DNA of 16,088 bases from DATKBT01 sp035546295. GTDB lineage: Bacteria > Acidobacteriota > Thermoanaerobaculia > Multivoradales > Multivoraceae. Position 1 is the stretch's first letter. Each line of letters opens with the position of its first letter. Positions 13,340-16,088 of the stretch are shown piece after piece. Below the pieces are notes generated by a model. The model was not told where the DNA came from. It ran no database searches and worked only from the letters and a program-made list of their open reading frames with translations. The stretch is from contig DATKBT010000183.1 of NCBI GenBank assembly GCA_035546295.1, positions 1 to 16,088 of the forward strand, given 5' to 3'. The position numbers and the translations under genes were made by a program.

Positions 13340-15817
13340 ATGGCCCGCTGGATACCTTCATCGAGATGGCTGCAGCGGCTGGTCCTGGTCGCGTTCGGCC
13401 TCGCACTCTTCGCCTCCGCGCTGGCGCTGAACGAGGCGGTGCTCGCCTGGGTCGGGGCCGGCGATCCCGATCGCTTCCCCGATCCCTTCGTCGGCTTCGA
13501 ACCCGGACGCCCGCTCTTCGTGCGGCAGGTGGGCGAAGAGGGCGCCGACCGCTACGTGACGAGCCCGGAGAAGCTCGCGTTCTTCAACCAGCAGCAGTTC
13601 CCCGCGGTCAAGGAAAGGGGAACCTACCGGATCTTCGCGCTCGGGGGCTCGACCACGTTCGGGAGCCCGTACGATGCTGCCGTCGCCTTCCCCCGCTGGC
13701 TCGAGATCTACCTCGAGTCGACGGATCCCGGCCGCAGGTGGGAGGTGATCAACGCCGGCGGAATCTCCTACGCCAGCTACCGGATCGTCGTGCTCATGAA
13801 GGAGCTCGCGCGCCATCGGCCCGACCTCTTCATCGTCTACACCGGCCACAACGAATTCCTCGAAGAGCGCACCTACTCCGCAATCCTGGAGCGGCCGCGG
13901 GCGGTCAAGCGCGCACAGGTCTGGCTCGGGGGGCTGCGCTCCTACACGCTGGCCCGCACCGCCTGGAGCGGTCTGACCGGTGACCGGAGCCGGCCCGAGA
14001 GCACCCTGGCCGCCGAGGTGGAGGCCTCGCTCGACGGCTGGACCGGCATCGCTGGGTACCGGCGCACCGCGGAGTTCAAACGAGCCACAGCCGAGCACTT
14101 CGAGGACAATCTGCGACGCATGGTGGCGGTGGCCAGAAGCGCGGGCGCCGAGCTGGTCTTCATCAAGCCGATCTCGAACCTCAAGGACTTCTCGCCCTTC
14201 AAGACCGAGCACCGCAAGGGCTTGGATCGGGGCTCGATCGCTCGCTTCGCGGCGCTCGTCGACGACGGGCGGGCCGCCCTCGCCGCCGGCGATCCGAGCG
14301 GTGCGGCGGCGCACCTCCGGCGCGCGCTCGATCTCGACGGCGAGCACGCCGGCGCGCACTACGAGCTCGGGCGCGCCCTGCTCGCCGCCGGCTCGCCGGT
14401 GGCGGCGCGCGAGGCCTTGGTCCGGGCCAAGGACCTCGACGTCGCCCCGCTGCGGGCGCTGGAGTCCTTTCTCGTCGCCCTAGAGAGAGTCAGCGACGAG
14501 CAGGAGGTCGAGCTGGTCGATCTGCCCTCGCTGCTCGAGGACGACTGCGAGCGGCGGCTCGGGCACCGCATCCTGGGCAACGAGTACCTCCTGGACCACG
14601 TGCACCCCGACATCGCGATCCACAGTCGGATCGGCGAGGTGCTGCTCGAATGGCTGGTCCGGGGAGGAGTGGCGCAGCCCGGGGAGGGCTGGATCGAGGA
14701 GGTGCGCCACAGGCTCTATCGCGAGGTGGTCGGCGCCCTCGACGCGGTTTACTACGCCCGGCGCGATCTCAACCTCGCCAAGGTCTTGGGCTGGGCCGGC
14801 AAGCTCGAGGAAGCGGAGCCCCCGCTCGAGCGCGCCGCGATCGTCCTGGTCGACGACGCTGAAGTCCACCTCAACCTGGGGATCCTGCGCTCGCGGACCG
14901 GCCGGCGCGCGGAGGCCGAGCCGGCGCTGTTGCGGGCTGCCGCGCTCGCCCCTGACATGCCCGAGGTCCACTTCAATCTCGGCGTCGTCTACGGCGAGAC
15001 CGGGAGGCTCGAGGAAGGGATCGCCGCGCTGCGCCGCGCGCTCGAGCTGCGCGCGGACTACGCGGAGGCGCTCTACAACCTCGGCGTGCTGCTGCGCCGC
15101 GCCGGCGCTCTGGAGGAGGCGATCCGCACACTCGAGCGGGCGGCGGCGGCGAAGCCCCACGGGGCCGCCGTTCACCGCCAGCTCGCCGCGGTCTATCGCC
15201 TCTCGGGCCGTGTCGACGAGGCCCTCGCCGCCCACGCGCGCAGCATCGAGCTCGCGCCCGAGGACCCCGCGGCCAGGACCGAGCTGGCCGCCACTCTGGC
15301 CGGGATCGGGCGCGAGCAGGAGGCGGAGCGGTCGCTGCGCGAGATCCTGGCCGCCGATCCCGACCACGCCGACGCCCACTTCCAGCTCGGGTCGGTGCTC
15401 ACCCGCCAGGCCCGGATCGAGGAGGCGGCGGCGGCGTATCGGCGGGCGCTCGAGTGCGACGCGAAGCACGTGAAGGCCCTGGTGAACCTGGGGATCCTCC
15501 ACGGCCGGGCGGGCGAGCTCGAAGCGGCCCGCGCCGTGCTCGAGCGGGCAGTCGAGATCGCGCCGGCGTACGCCGAGGCGCACTACAACCTAGCGATCGT
15601 CCTCGACGCCGCCGGTGTGCCGGAGCGCAGCCTCTCCGCGCTGCGCCGGGCGGTCGAGCTCGACCCGGTCCAGGGACGCTTCCACTTCGCCCTGGCCACG
15701 GTCCTGGACCAGCGCGGCGAGCAGGCCTTGGCGCGCCGGCACTACGCGCTGGCCCGGGAGCGCGGAGTCGTCGAGGCGGACGAGGCGCTGCGGCGACTGG
15801 AGGGAGAGAGCCGGTGA
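13340..15817 (+). CDS. Membrane-anchored SGNH/GDSL-type hydrolase with internal and C-terminal TPR repeats
   Basis: This 825-residue protein has an N-terminal hydrophobic anchor (about 10-32). An SGNH hydrolase-like domain follows. FALGGSTTFG carries the predicted nucleophile Ser104 (GGS in place of GDS), NAGGIS at 138-143 supplies the block II glycine, YTGHNEF at 167-173 supplies the block III Asn171, and DHVHPD at 419-424 supplies the Asp419/His422 dyad. Between blocks III and V, about residues 305-375, lie two TPR-like hairpins (AALVDDGRAALAAGDPSGAA and HAGAHYELGRALLAAGSPVA). After the hydrolase domain, about ten consecutive 34-residue TPRs run to the C-terminus, with the repeated HxNLG/YNLG core. 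SGNH enzymes remove or transfer acyl groups on sugars, lipids or peptidoglycan; the substrate here is unknown. The anchor would place it on the outer face of the inner membrane. It is divergent from the CRTAC1 gene at 11337-13118. Confidence 0.9.
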   Translation: MARWIPSSRWLQRLVLVAFGLALFASALALNEAVLAWVGAGDPDRFPDPFVGFEPGRPLFVRQVGEEGADRYVTSPEKLAFFNQQQFPAVKERGTYRIFALGGSTTFGSPYDAAVAFPRWLEIYLESTDPGRRWEVINAGGISYASYRIVVLMKELARHRPDLFIVYTGHNEFLEERTYSAILERPRAVKRAQVWLGGLRSYTLARTAWSGLTGDRSRPESTLAAEVEASLDGWTGIAGYRRTAEFKRATAEHFEDNLRRMVAVARSAGAELVFIKPISNLKDFSPFKTEHRKGLDRGSIARFAALVDDGRAALAAGDPSGAAAHLRRALDLDGEHAGAHYELGRALLAAGSPVAAREALVRAKDLDVAPLRALESFLVALERVSDEQEVELVDLPSLLEDDCERRLGHRILGNEYLLDHVHPDIAIHSRIGEVLLEWLVRGGVAQPGEGWIEEVRHRLYREVVGALDAVYYARRDLNLAKVLGWAGKLEEAEPPLERAAIVLVDDAEVHLNLGILRSRTGRRAEAEPALLRAAALAPDMPEVHFNLGVVYGETGRLEEGIAALRRALELRADYAEALYNLGVLLRRAGALEEAIRTLERAAAAKPHGAAVHRQLAAVYRLSGRVDEALAAHARSIELAPEDPAARTELAATLAGIGREQEAERSLREILAADPDHADAHFQLGSVLTRQARIEEAAAAYRRALECDAKHVKALVNLGILHGRAGELEAARAVLERAVEIAPAYAEAHYNLAIVLDAAGVPERSLSALRRAVELDPVQGRFHFALATVLDQRGEQALARRHYALARERGVVEADEALRRLEGESR

Positions 15818-15828
15818 GGTAGGCCTTC

Positions 15829-15890
15829 CGAGGCACCGCCTCGTCAGGCAGATTCGACGTCGTGCCGCTGCTCACGGGCAGGCAGCCCGT
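15829..15890. terminator. Two small hairpins after the SGNH-TPR gene, possible terminator region
   Basis: Two inverted repeats lie between this gene and the converging partial gene at the right edge. One is CGAGGC-ACC-GCCTCG at 15829-15843, the other ACGGGC-AGGCA-GCCCGT at 15874-15890. Each has a 6-bp stem and no T run. In DNA this GC-rich such stems arise easily by chance, so the call rests mainly on their position. Confidence 0.3.
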
Positions 15891-15931
15891 CCCCCCGGAG
15901 CAGCGCCGGCCGGCACCGCCCGGGCGCAGGC

Positions 15932-16088
15932 TCAGTCCAAGACCCGAAGCGGGATCGAGCTCAGCCGGCGGGTGCGGGTCGTGGGGTCGGTGACCGCGAC
16001 CTCGAGCGTGTAACGCCCCGCCTCGAGCCCCGCCGGCTCGAAGGTGGCCACCAGCTTGTCGAGCCCGTCGATGCCGGTGACCGTGCGC
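15932..16088 (-). CDS. Unidentified protein, C-terminal tail (5' end outside window)
   Basis: On the minus strand a frame enters from the right edge and ends at the TGA at 15934-15932, giving 51 visible residues. The sequence alternates hydrophobic and polar residues (DGLDKLVATFEPAGLEAGRY, then TLEVAVTD, ending IPLRVLD), as in the last strands of an Ig-like beta-sandwich. Nearly every codon ends in G or C, as in the other genes, which supports real coding. GLEAGRYTLEVAVTD resembles the tail domains of secreted VWFA-type or similar exported proteins, but this is only a resemblance in pattern. It converges on the SGNH-TPR gene. No function can be assigned from this fragment. Confidence 0.7.
   Translation of the reverse strand, partial: RTVTGIDGLDKLVATFEPAGLEAGRYTLEVAVTDPTTRTRRLSSIPLRVLD

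Noticed and set aside
13119..13406. N-terminal extension of the third CRTAC1 gene to 13406
   Set aside because: It would overlap the start of the divergent SGNH-TPR gene and put about 96 Arg/Pro-rich residues before a good signal peptide.
1..16088. CRISPR array, tRNA, rRNA or mobile element
   Set aside because: No regularly spaced direct repeats, cloverleaf-like segments, rRNA-like sequence, transposase or terminal inverted repeats were seen. The repetitive GAC-rich runs are calcium-loop codons inside genes.

Overview
The window is strongly GC-rich bacterial DNA with G or C at most third codon positions. It encodes almost only exported or membrane-anchored proteins. The mix of families points to an Acidobacteriota-like, double-membraned organism: three CRTAC1-type (FG-GAP plus ASPIC/UnbV) proteins, tetratricopeptide (TPR) proteins, an Oar-like TonB-dependent receptor with an N-terminal carboxypeptidase-regulatory-like domain, and a VWFA protein of the type described from Acidobacteria. 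This taxonomic placement is an inference from family content. No rRNA, tRNA, CRISPR array, insertion sequence or phage gene was seen.

Layout. (1) 1-3864, plus strand: an apparent operon. It holds the C-terminus of a TPR protein (cut by the left edge), a CRTAC1-family putative lipoprotein, and a TPR lipoprotein whose ATG overlaps the preceding stop by 4 bp. (2) 3903-3930: a 12-bp perfect hairpin between converging genes. (3) 3960-9030, minus strand: a TonB-dependent receptor gene with a VWFA-protein gene upstream of it. (4) 9031-9314: a divergent intergenic region with a 23/25-bp tandem repeat. (5) 9315-11237, plus strand: a second, divergent CRTAC1-family protein with a histidine-rich N-terminal region. 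(6) 11297-11329: a 10-bp-stem hairpin between converging genes. (7) 11337-13118, minus strand: a third CRTAC1-family protein, a close paralogue of the first but in inverted orientation. (8) 13340-15817, plus strand: a membrane-anchored SGNH/GDSL-type hydrolase with TPR hairpins inside its catalytic domain and about ten more TPRs behind it. (9) 15932-16088, minus strand: the C-terminal tail of an unidentified protein cut by the right edge.

How the parts could work together (inference). All complete products carry a signal peptide, a lipobox or an N-terminal anchor, so the locus seems devoted to the cell envelope. The receptor would sit in the outer membrane. The seven-bladed propellers, TPR scaffolds and VWFA protein would lie in the periplasm or at the surface. 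The SGNH-TPR protein would be anchored in the inner membrane facing the periplasm. No substrate can be read from the sequence. All long open frames lying antisense to these genes look like by-products of high GC content and are not annotated.
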